A DNA stretch of 30,067 nucleotides, from contig MZNV01002362.1 in NCBI GenBank assembly GCA_002081555.1, positions 1-30,067 of the forward strand. The letters run 5' to 3'. The notes below the pieces were generated by a model. That model did not search any database. It was not told the DNA's origin and was given only the letters and a program-made list of their open reading frames with translations. The stretch comes from Protostelium mycophagum (taxonomy: Eukaryota; Evosea; Variosea; Protosteliida; Protosteliaceae). Shown here piece by piece: positions 21,255 through 30,067 of the stretch (positions are counted from its first letter, which is position 1; each line of letters opens with the position of its first letter). A program made the position numbers and the translations under genes.

Positions 21255-22663
21255 ATGGATCGAGAGCCCACTTCTGTGTCTGAATTAGAGACTGAGCTCC
21301 TGAAGATGGCAGGAAGCCAAAGCGTTTCTCTGATGAGTGAGTTCTGTCAGATGAATGATTCAAATGACCCCAAACAGGTCCCTTACACGACGCTGCAGCG
21401 AGAGGAAATCTCGATCGGTTGAGAGAGCTCCTTCATAAACCCAAGTATCCCATTCGTGAGCGAGTTGAGCGATAATGTCCTCTGATCGACTCCAGCGGTG
21501 ACACCTCTCGAGGATGAGATGCCACCTCTTGTCGACCAGGATGGGCCAAGCCAACCCGAGGATCTTAGAGAACCGACACCACCACCAGGGCCTGATGTGA
21601 GTCTGTTTTTTTGCGATCTTGTCACGCTTCATTTTTGAGACAAGATCAGGTGAAGATGGTCTTCGACGCAGAAGCACTCGATTCTAAGGACAAGACGGGG
21701 AACACGGTTCGCACATATGGATCATCCCTTGGCTACCTCTAATATTCTGCAGTTATTGCATTGGGCGAGTGGAGGAAATCACATCGACACGATGGCGTAC
21801 TTGATCAACAGCGGGTGATAATTTTTTTGCTTTTTAAAGTTCAGATTTAATTTGTTGCAAAATTCAAATTAATTTGTTGTAAAATTCAAAATTCCTGACG
21901 AAAAATTCAATCTTTCTGATAATTGAGAAAAGTTTTCTGAAAAAACAGAAAAAAGAATATATAAATTTTGACAAATTCAGTTGTAAATTGAACGAACAGA
22001 ATATTCTTGGAGACACACCACTTCACCGCGGTACGTCTTGAAATTTCATTGAAATTTCGAAAAATTCAAATTTCACTGAATTTTCCCAGCTGTCTGGAGA
22101 AACGCCACTGATGCCGTGAAACTGTTGCTACAATCTGCAGTAGAAGTCAATATTTTGAACAAAGAGAACCAAAGACCAACAGACTTGGCGAGGTGAAAAT
22201 ATTTCTCTGGAAAATCAACAAAATCCCATCTTGTTTTAAACTCTGATGTGACACATGCATAGAGATCAACACACTGCTAAAGAGACATGATGTCGTCATT
22301 GGATCAACATCATGCCGAGATGTTGTATATCTTGTCTGCAGCAGATGGCGAATGTTGACAAAAATCTTCGCCGTGAAAACCATGCTTGTACAGTTGCACT
22401 GAAAGGCCGCTGACTCGTTGTAGAAGCTGGGACGTGATTGAATTATTGAAAGACCACATGAGAACAGAACAAATTTGGGTGAATCTCAGCTCAGGTAATC
22501 TTAAAGAACCGAAATGTATATTATTTTGTTGTCATGTTTATTGGTCTCTTTGGTGGAGAGATGTCAAATTTCATGATGCTCATTTTATGCAGGATCAAGT
22601 GATGATGACGGAAGCTCTTCAGAAGAGGAAGACGCAGACAACAACCAGAATGATGCCTCATGA
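21255..22663 (+). CDS. Ankyrin-repeat protein with acidic serine tail
   Basis: Eight exons (21255-21417, 21496-21596, 21650-21706, 21753-21814, 21981-22030, 22090-22192, 22424-22494, 22593-22663) give 225 residues in one frame. The N-terminus is acidic and proline-rich (PLEDEMPPLVDQDGPSQPED, then EPTPPPGP). Ankyrin repeats follow: DKTGNTLLHWASGGNHIDTM, then NILGDTPLHRAVWRNATDAV with KLLLQSAVEVNILNKENQRP. Both show the TPLHxA-type turn. The C-terminus is SGSSDDDGSSSEEEDADNNQ, an acidic cluster likely to be phosphorylated by CK2-type kinases. Ankyrin repeats bind protein partners, but no specific partner is indicated. The intron before exon 7 ends in the CGTTGTAG motif. Confidence 0.88.
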
Positions 22664-22817
22664 AAACAAATGTAACTCTTGAAATCTCGCAAAAAATACT
22701 ACCATTTCACTCATCATTTTATTGTCCTTCGACAACATCGATACATCATCCTCATTCGATCCATCTCTTTGTGGTAAAGAGTTATAAATTATTCACACAA
22801 AAGCCTTGTCGCTCCTC

Positions 22818-23699
22818 TTAGATCACCGAGCTGAGGTTGTTCCGTTGTTTGGGATCGATGCAAAGAAGTCCGGTTAGCTTTCTTCTCAAGTCTTCGCTTT
22901 GTCTCGAGCCGAACGGGATGGGGACACTCTTCACATGTGGCTGGAAGAGGCGACCTCCATTTTCAACGAGATCTGCCACTGCATAAGGAAAGCAGCCGTA
23001 GAGAAGGGTGAATAGTGTCACTCCTAATGACCATGAATCGGCTTTGGTGGCAAGATATGGGTGGCCGAAGATGGACTCTGGTGACACGTATTCTAAAGAG
23101 CCACATGATTGAGTGTGAAGAGCTTCTCTGGCGGGGTCGAAGAAGTGGGCCAGGCCGAAGTCGATCAGTGTGACTCGTCCTCTGTTATCTAACATGATCT
23201 GACAAGATGTCAGATGACGGCTACATTAGATGTACAGAAGACTCACATTTTCGAGTTTAATGTCGAGGTGGGCGATTCCTCGTTGGTGACACTTGTTGAG
23301 GATGCTGCCGATCTGTGATGCAATCTGACGCACACCAGCTTCCGGCAGTGGTTTGAAGTCTCTAGCCTCTAAATAGGTGAAGAGATCCACACCTTGGACA
23401 TGATCGAAGATGAGGAACTGAAATTAAGTCAGATGACAATGCGGAACTGCTTCACTACTCACCACATGGTCGGGAGTGTCTATAAATCCATAGTATCTGC
23501 AGACACCTTCGACGCCACACAACATCTCATTGGCCTTGATTTCGGCCATGATTCTGCTGGCACTGTTATTTTGTTTTGAGATCATCTTGAGGACGTGGCG
23601 TGTGTTCGTGATGACGTCCATCGCCGCCAATATCCTTCCATAGGTTCCTCTGTTGATTTCCTCTATCACTGAGAACCCTGAGAGCTCGAGCTGTTGCAT
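22818..23699 (-). CDS. Protein kinase with HLD catalytic loop (possibly atypical)
   Basis: Three exons (23699-23463, 23417-23247, 23198-22818) give 262 residues, essentially a bare kinase domain. The Gly-rich loop reads INRGTYG, with Asn at the first glycine. The VAIK lysine is in HVLKMIS. The catalytic loop is HLDIKLEN, with Leu in place of the usual Arg of HRD. DFG is intact (LIDFGLAHFF), followed by GSLEYVSPES and KADSWSLGVTLFTLLYG. The segment GVDLFTYLEARDFKPLPEAG resembles GVDLISWMEARQFKPVSEP of the kinase at 18873, so the two are paralogues. The Asp and DFG remain, so catalysis is plausible, but loss of the HRD arginine usually frees a kinase from activation-loop phosphorylation control. 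Confidence 0.92.
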
Positions 23700-24541
23700 C
23701 CTTCGGTGTTGCGGTGTTTGGAAGATTGTCCTTTCTCCCGGCTAAATGCCGTACGAACCTAACGCACAGTGCAGGTAAATTCCGAAGGAGTGGTCCACAA
23801 CAACAACGCGTTCATCCACGCTAAGTGCGGGTGTTGGTTCTTTTAAAAGAATTACCACACCGTGCGTATCTCAATCTCTCCCCGCAGTCAAAAAATGAGA
23901 AGAAACCAACGGCAGGGAGCTTCCTTCGACCTAAATTGGCAACAAGAGTCCAGAAGAATTTGGATTTTAGACACAGAGGTGACACATTTCAGATAATGAG
24001 GTTCCATATTTGGATCACACACCAGGGGAGGTCAATGCTCCGCGTTGACAATTGATCATCACGCGAGTTGTCCACTTGGCAGGGATTTTGCTTGGACTGT
24101 ACCTGGAAGCACGTCTTTTTCGCTAAAGAAGTGGCGGATGAAGAAGAGGCATGTCCACTTCTTAACAATAAAAGGACAGGTTCTGTTGAAATAAAATTAA
24201 TTAGCCGGATTAAACAGGTGGAGCGATATCCCACGAACTGTTAAGTTATTAATATATCCTGTTACACTGGCAATCTTGAGCCAGGTATTGTCTAAAGGGA
24301 AATCCTGGGTCCTTTGTCCTCGAAAAGACGGACTTGATCAAAGAAACTAGTTCCTAAGGAAGAAACGTGGCACCTGTCCATTTTTCTTGTTCTGAAGAAG
24401 CCTGATGCAGGGTTATACATGGAACTGTTTCTCTGGAACAGTGCCAGAAAGACTTAAAATTCACTTGGTCAATTCCCACAGCGACACAGACTAGTGTCAA
24501 TCAAGACAAAAAAGCTGCGTTGCGAGGCTCTTTATATGTGC
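23700..24541. other. Intergenic stretch, no gene seen
   Basis: Contains the upstream region of the minus-strand kinase and the downstream region of the ubiquitin-like gene. Only short chance frames are present. I see no tRNA, repeat array or convincing splice structure. Confidence 0.5.
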
Positions 24542-24834
24542 TTAGATGATGGTGCAGTGGCAAGACTCTCCACATCGTCCTCCACAGCATGAGCAGGCCT
24601 CGCTGCATCCTCCATTGAGTTGAATGGACAGGTTAACCTTTGTGCTGTCTTCGGAGGTTTGGATCATCTGCCAACTCGTGAGCAACGTGTCACCAAAATT
24701 GTTGCATGCCAAATCACCTGGAATCCTTGGGGAATGCCTTTCTTCTCAAAAATGGAGTCCTTCATCTGCTCTACAGAGCCGGCGGGGACCTCGAAGGTCT
24801 CGCCTGTGGAAACAACAGTGACTTGAATGGCCAT
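24542..24834 (-). CDS. Short ubiquitin-like protein with cysteine-rich tail
   Basis: Two exons (24834-24718, 24667-24542) give 80 residues. Residues 1-39 (MAIQVTVVSTGETFEVPAGS, then KDSIFEKKGIPQGFQ) align with the first two strands and helix of ubiquitin, including the KEGIP-like KKGIP turn. Residues ~46-59 (EDSTKVNLSIQLNGG) match the end of ubiquitin (KESTLHLVLRLRGG). The section between, about 17 residues in ubiquitin, is missing. After the Gly-Gly comes CSEACSCCGGRCGESCHC and TII: seven cysteines, metallothionein-like. If a ubiquitin protease cut after GG, a 21-residue metal-binding peptide would be released. The last four residues, CTII, also fit a prenylation CaaX box as in UBL3/MUB proteins. 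The 50-nt intron is GT-AG and contains a stop if retained. Confidence 0.72.
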
Positions 24835-25506
24835 GACGTGAATTTAGAGGTGTGGTATGTGGTGTGTCGGTGTTCGGTTGTGTGGTATCTGGTTTTTTAG
24901 GTCATAGAACTCAGGGAAAACTCCTTCAGAAAATTCGAAAGAGTTCTCAGACCAGGGTGCCATCAAGTAGACGAACAGGGTTCTGAAGATTCTAAAGATG
25001 CAAAACGGTCGGCTTTAAAAGAAGCAAAAAGTAGAGTTGTAAAGAGACATGGTGTTCACTGTAAAATCTTCCCGCCAAAAATATCCCGCTCATTTCTGAC
25101 ATTCAGGACGTCGACCGACGTTGCGCGCCAATTTTTAAGAGGGTGAGAGGTGTGTGTTTAGACGAAACTGGTGGTCTTTCGCATTTCTGGGCGAAAAGTT
25201 GTTTGGATGAGATCTGGACACTGATTTCACCAAGGAGCATTGCAAGACATCCATAACCAAGAGGGCAGAAGAACCAGAGTGAACGCATCGAAGAAAAAAT
25301 TCCTTGCAGGAATAGATTTTAATCATCAATGGTCATTTTCAACTCTATGAAGCCGATTTGACGCAAAAGTGCTCAGCATTCGAAATGGCCCTTAATACAA
25401 GCATATTATTTGCAGAAAACTAGATGGATTTGTTGTTTCAGTGACCTCGTTTTCGCTCGCCTCCAAGTGAGCTTCACTCTTTAGTCCGCGTTGTAGTGCA
25501 ATAAAC
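24835..25506. other. Intergenic region between divergent ubiquitin-like and kinesin genes
   Basis: No coding exon is seen. An inverted E2F-like TTCCCGCCAAAAA occurs around 25069-25081. The stretch probably carries both promoters. Confidence 0.45.
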
Positions 25507-25522
25507 TTTTTGGCGCCAAAAA
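25507..25522. promoter_or_regulatory. Palindromic E2F-type site upstream of kinesin-6
   Basis: TTTTTGGCGCCAAAAA is a perfect 16-bp palindrome matching the E2F core TTTSGCGC on both strands. It lies 72 bp before the kinesin ATG. A mitotic motor under cell-cycle transcription is expected; binding is inferred. Confidence 0.55.
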
Positions 25523-25593
25523 ACGAGTTTTCAAATCCAAATCCGAAGACCTCAAAAGTTCGCTCTTCATACAAGGCAGTTGTTGCTTTCAAC

Positions 25594-28500
25594 ATGCCTC
25601 AGGCAACTCCATCTAATGTCAGCCGTAAGAAGGCATTGTTCGAGGAAGTGCCTCTGGACACATCTTCGAAAAATGGAGCCGGTCCAAAGAAGAGGAGAGT
25701 CAGTGAAGAAGGTGACTCTCAGCCTGTGATGTCTAAAGAGCCTGCTTGGGCACCTCTTCAAGAGACTCCTGCTAAGGAGATGCCACCTCCAGAGACTCCA
25801 GGATTAGTGTAAGTAGAATGAGAGTGTGGGATAGAGGATGATTCGATTATCAGAAAAGTGAGAAGAGCCCTATTCTCCCCATCAGACGCACACACACCAG
25901 ATGTTGCAAAGAAACCGGCTAAGAAGGTGAGATTCAATATGCTGCGAAACTAAACCCTATAGCCTGTCGCTGCTGATCCCAACCGAGAGCCAATGAAGGT
26001 TAGCCCCCTCTTATTACGATGCATTTTAATCTGAAAACAGATTTATCTTCGCGTCCGTCCTCTGAACCGCGAAGAGCTGTCCAAAGGCGATACCAACTGT
26101 ATCACAGCTGCAGAGGATCCCTCTTCTATCGTCATCAAAGCCCCAAAAGACTCCAGAGCCGATAAAAACGCCGAGACTGAACACAGATTCACTTTCACAG
26201 GTGATCTTCATCATATGACACGTGCATACTCATTTTATTCAGGCGTATTGAATGAGAAGACCGCACAGAAGGATGTGTTTCAGACAGTCGCCGTACCCAT
26301 CGTGGAGAGCTTCTTGAAGGGATCGAGCGGATTACTGTTTTCATATGGGATCACGAATGCTGGAAAGACATACACCATTGGAGGAAACAAGGCCGACCCC
26401 GGTATCTTACCGCGTACTTTCGACGTTATCTTCAACAGCATCAACGGAGGGTCCAACCTCACCCCCAAGTGAGCTTTTTCCCGCCAAAATTCTCCCTGAC
26501 GTGTACAGACCCAAAACACCCTTTAGAGGTGTCAGGAAGCCCATGGGAGAGTTTGAGTACAGCACGTCAGAATATGACATCTCGTCTGTCTCTGACATCG
26601 AGGAAGATTTTCCCCGAAGTGTCGAGAGCATCCGTCTGCCCACAAACCCCAACTCCAAATTCGCAGTGACCATCTCCTTTTTGGAGATCTACAACGAGAA
26701 GGTATGTAGATCTTTTGTCGACATGATCGATGATGACATTTGCAGATCTTCGATCTCTTGGATGAGGCGATCATGGACCCCACAAAACGCCAATTCTTAA
26801 AGATGAAAGAAGACAAATCCGGCAACATCTTTGTACAAAATCTCAAGTCAGTCTACATCGTTGTAGTCTGCCATAATACTGACACTCTTTCAGAGAGATC
26901 AAAGTGGGAAGCTCTGATGAGGCGCACAAATTGATACAGAAGGGCCAGCGAAGTAGACAAGTCGCCAACACGCAGCTAAACCACGATTCCAGTCGTTCTC
27001 ACAGCGTCATCAGCATAAAGCTCATCGAGATACCCAAAGACAAGACTAAAGAAGAAATCACAGAGAACCCAGGCCTCATCCGATACAGAAAATTGTCCAT
27101 TGTAGATCTCGCCGGTACGTAACTCGAATTCTCCGGGAGATTTCATTGAGAATTCCAGGTTCTGAAAGGAACCGAAGGACCAAGACGACGGGTGCACAGC
27201 TTAAAGAGGCTGCAAATATAAACACCTCACTCATGACTTTTGGTAGATGCATAGAAACACTTAGATACAACCAGCAACACCCGTCGCAGCCCAGGATCGT
27301 CCCCTTTAGAGACTCTAAACTGACCAGACTCTTTCAGACTTTTTTCAGCGGCAACGGAAAGGCATCTATGGTGGTGAATGTTTCTCCAGGATCTGCCGAC
27401 TATGACGAGACTTGTCAGGTGATTCTCATCCGAATGAAACGTTGTAGATGGTAATGCTGATCTATTTTTAGGTCTTGAAGTTTTCTGCGATGGCGAAGGA
27501 GGTTACCGTTGGAAACAGTCGCTTGGATACCGGAAGAAATAATTTTCCCGCCAGCACGAAAAAACCCGCAGTAGACATGTCCATTGTACAGAACGCTGTC
27601 GACACTGCTGATGCCGACAATTTGGACATACAAGCGCTGCTTGAGGCCGAGGAGGCTAGGGTCAGGTTCGAGATGGGGGTAGAAATTTCGGAGAAAATTC
27701 AGGAGATGGAAAACGAACACAAGACAAGACTTTTAAAAGAAAAATCCCTGCAAGAGGAAAAGTTTGAGAAGAAATATCAGGTAGATTTCGTTGAAATTTC
27801 ACGGAAATTGACTGGAATAGTTGTTGCTGCAGATGTATAATGAGAAGGAATCTGGATCTATGGAGAACGATCTGTCGTCCCAGAAGCACACGGAGGAGGT
27901 TAGATCTCTTAGATTCTGACAGATTCTGACTCGTTGTAGACGGACAAGTTGAAATCGGACCGTGAGAAACTCCATGTAGAAGTGAAGGAGCTGAAGAGCA
28001 AGGTGATTACTTTTCATCCGTGCACCTTGCCACCAAGGTCTCAAAATGTACAGATTGACACTTTGGAGCGAGAACTCGCCGAAATCCGGGAGAAATCTCG
28101 CGGGCAAATTCGAGACCTTGAGACTTCTCATCAGAATGAGAAGGCCGAGATACAAGAACAGCTGGAGAAGGAGAGGAAGGAGAATCAGATGTTGATCCTC
28201 GAGAACGCGGAGCTGAAGAACCGGATCATGGAGCTGAACAAGACCCCTTCCACACCCAAAAAAAGCCGCTCGCCTTTCTCTTCGCTCGGAAAGGACAAGG
28301 GAAGCAAGGTAATTTTACATCGTTGTAGACTCGCATGTCCTTTACAACGCGCAAGACATTTTTTGATCTTCTGAACTTTAAAGATCGCCCACGGCCTCAG
28401 TGACAATCCTGACAGCGGACTCCCTCCCATGCCGAGCGGCAAGAGGATTGTGACACCCACTAAGAAAGAATTGAAGAAACACCAGAAGTATGCGCTGTAT

Positions 28501-29381
28501 ACGCAGCAATCACCTACTAGCTCCGCCTCCTCTTATGGATCTCTACAGATGATCGCTGGTGACGTGGAGAAGTCCCTCACCGGAGATGGAATCTCCGTGA
28601 CTTTCACACAGGTCGGTCTCGTTGTAGATCTGCTTTAAAAATTTCTGAGAAAAACAGGTGGAAGATGTCGTTGTAGATCCCCAAACTCCGCGAGCAGTCA
28701 TCCGCTCCGCGTCCGGCTCCTCTTTCAACAGTTTCCAAAGCTTCACCAGTCCGGATTCCAACTTGGAATCTGATGACCCTATCACACCCCCTGACAGCTC
28801 TTCCAAGGCAACCGACTATGTCGTCTTTGACCCTCTCAAGTGCAAGTCAGACGAAGATTCTGACCACAGTCCTGGTGAATTTAAATCGCATCTCGACTTT
28901 GCGCAGCGACGCAAACCACCAAAAGCCAGAAATGCGTCTTCACATCATCTGTACAGTAGATCTGACACATTTCAGAGAAGAAGGAGAAGAAAAAGAAGGG
29001 AAGAATCTTCAGCAGAATTCTCTCAAAGGTCTCCTCTGACAATGAGAAGGACGAGAAGCCCACCAACAAGGAGAACTCTGGTGCCAACTCAAAGTCCAGC
29101 CCTTCTGCCGTAAGAAGAAGAAAGCTATTCAACCAACAAGATGATGCATTGGAAGCATCATCAGATGATGAGCCTGTCGCCTCTAAGCAGAAGCCCAAGA
29201 AGGTGACGGATTTGTATTGAAATGAAAATGACGCGTTGTAGATACCATCTAGTACCTCAATCACAAGTGGAACAACTACGGGCAAGACACCGATTGCAAA
29301 GAGGTAGGGATCTCCGCTGCAAATGTTTGTCTGACAAATTTTAGATTAAGAAGCCGAGCGACCAAGGCACCCATCCGATAA
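25594..29381 (+). CDS. Kinesin-6 family motor (KIF20/MKLP type)
   Basis: A multi-exon gene encoding roughly 900-1000 residues. The first ATG, at 25594, begins MPQATPSNVSRKKALFEEVP. The motor starts IYLRVRPLNREELSKG. The P-loop is SYGITNAGKTYTIGG, the kinesin-6 version. A long insert with KPKTPFRGVRKPMGEFEYS and acidic residues precedes AVTISFLEIYNEKIFDLLDE, typical of kinesin-6. Switch I is NHDSSRSHS, switch II VDLAGSERNR. GAQLKEAANINTSLMTFGRC and PFRDSKLTRLFQTFFSGNGK complete the motor. A coiled coil follows (EKIQEMENEHKTRLLKEKSL, IDTLERELAEIREKSRGQI). The tail is Ser/Thr-Pro rich with basic motifs (KNKTPSTPKKSRS-like, RRRKLF), suiting mitotic phosphorylation. Kinesin-6 motors build the spindle midzone in cytokinesis. 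The TAA is followed by AATAAA. Confidence 0.95.
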
Positions 29382-30067
29382 GAAGAATAAAAGAAATAGA
29401 ATATATTTGGAAGTCTTTCATTTTCTTTGTTGATTTGTTGGTTGGTCCAAAAGTGAACGTTTTCGCTCTTGAGTGATGACACAGATTTGATGAAACATGA
29501 TTGCCACGTAAGAATTCGTCATTTAATTAAGGCAACAGTTAACACATATTCAGAAGTCCAGTGGGCCCTCTAAGATATACACAATTGACGCATCAAATTG
29601 ACGAATAAATAAAAATATATAAAAAGCGACATATTGAATCATTTGGCAATAATGCGAATTTGACGATGACCGAATAATCGACTCTTGTTTCATTTTTAAT
29701 TAGGTCTATGACACGTTCGACTCAACCAAAAATAGCAGTTTATCCAGTTAACCAAAAGAAATAAATATTTTTATTTCTATTGTGCATAATATTGGTCTGA
29801 TCGTCATTTCTTGAATTTGACGCATCAATATTCAGTGATCTTTAATTCGATTGAACTTCTCTCTGGTAGAAGTTGGACACCACGATTTGGTCAAAGATAC
29901 GGGATCAATTCATCCAATAAGATGTACGAGAATCCAATTTCCTGTGGAGAGTTAGTTGTAGAGTGAGATTCCGAGCAGTGATCACGGTTCGGTGAAAGAT
30001 TGCAGGAATAAAATTATTGCGGTAGCTTACAGTAAAATTCACGTTAAGTTTATCGGGAATATAATAA
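29382..30067. other. AT-rich intergenic end of the window
   Basis: No convincing exon on either strand. Contains the kinesin polyadenylation signal, several TTGACGCATCAA-like phrases (around 29587 and 29817) and, near 30018, a copy of the CGGTAGCTTAC element also seen at 17290. Confidence 0.5.

Noticed and set aside
21376-21396. A 21-nt intron in the ankyrin gene
   Set aside because: The stretch is a multiple of three without a stop and simply reads through as coding sequence.

Overview
This is nuclear DNA from a eukaryote with a compact, intron-rich genome. The evidence is a eukaryotic tRNA-Ser, split genes with short GT-AG introns (mostly about 25-100 nt), and clearly eukaryotic proteins: RAD21 cohesin, DAD1, eIF5B, a kinesin-6 motor, an F-box/LRR protein, a PB1-ZZ protein and protein kinases. 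I cannot name the species. The gene set, in particular the KIF20-like kinesin, suggests an opisthokont, but that is an inference. I rebuilt gene models by hand by requiring GT-AG introns and an unbroken reading frame. Where two splicing solutions fit, I say so.

Layout. 1-1511: tRNA-Ser(AGA), then a perfect 176-bp tandem duplication carrying the promoter and first exon of a small, apparently mitochondrial protein (+). 1700-4185: helical-repeat (PPR-like) protein (+). 4236-9324, all on the minus strand and head to tail: a secreted hydrophobic protein, an unknown protein, and an eIF5B with no N-terminal extension. 9554-11528: RAD21 (+). 11582-12639: unknown nuclear-looking protein (-), divergent from DAD1 (12794-13265, +). 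13486-13762: small unknown (-), divergent from a p62-like PB1-ZZ protein (13791-14581, +). 14620-18830: F-box/LRR gene with several very small genes just upstream (-). 18873-20307: protein kinase (+). 20347-21085: unresolved gene (+). 21255-22663: ankyrin-repeat protein (+). 22818-23699: second protein kinase, a relative of the first, with an altered catalytic loop (-). 24542-24834: short ubiquitin-like protein with a cysteine-rich tail (-). 25594-29381: kinesin-6 (+). 29382-30067: AT-rich, no gene seen.

Themes. Several genes concern chromosome cohesion and cytokinesis (RAD21, kinesin-6), and both have E2F-like elements upstream. Most neighbours are divergent pairs sharing under 250 bp, convergent pairs about 40-55 bp apart, or tandem genes about 45-65 bp apart. 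The most striking non-genic signal is the octamer CGTTGTAG. It forms the 3' splice site of at least eight introns in seven genes, usually fused to a branch-point-like TRAC, and also occurs at many other places. The most striking gene is the ubiquitin-like protein whose Gly-Gly is followed by seven cysteines in 18 residues.
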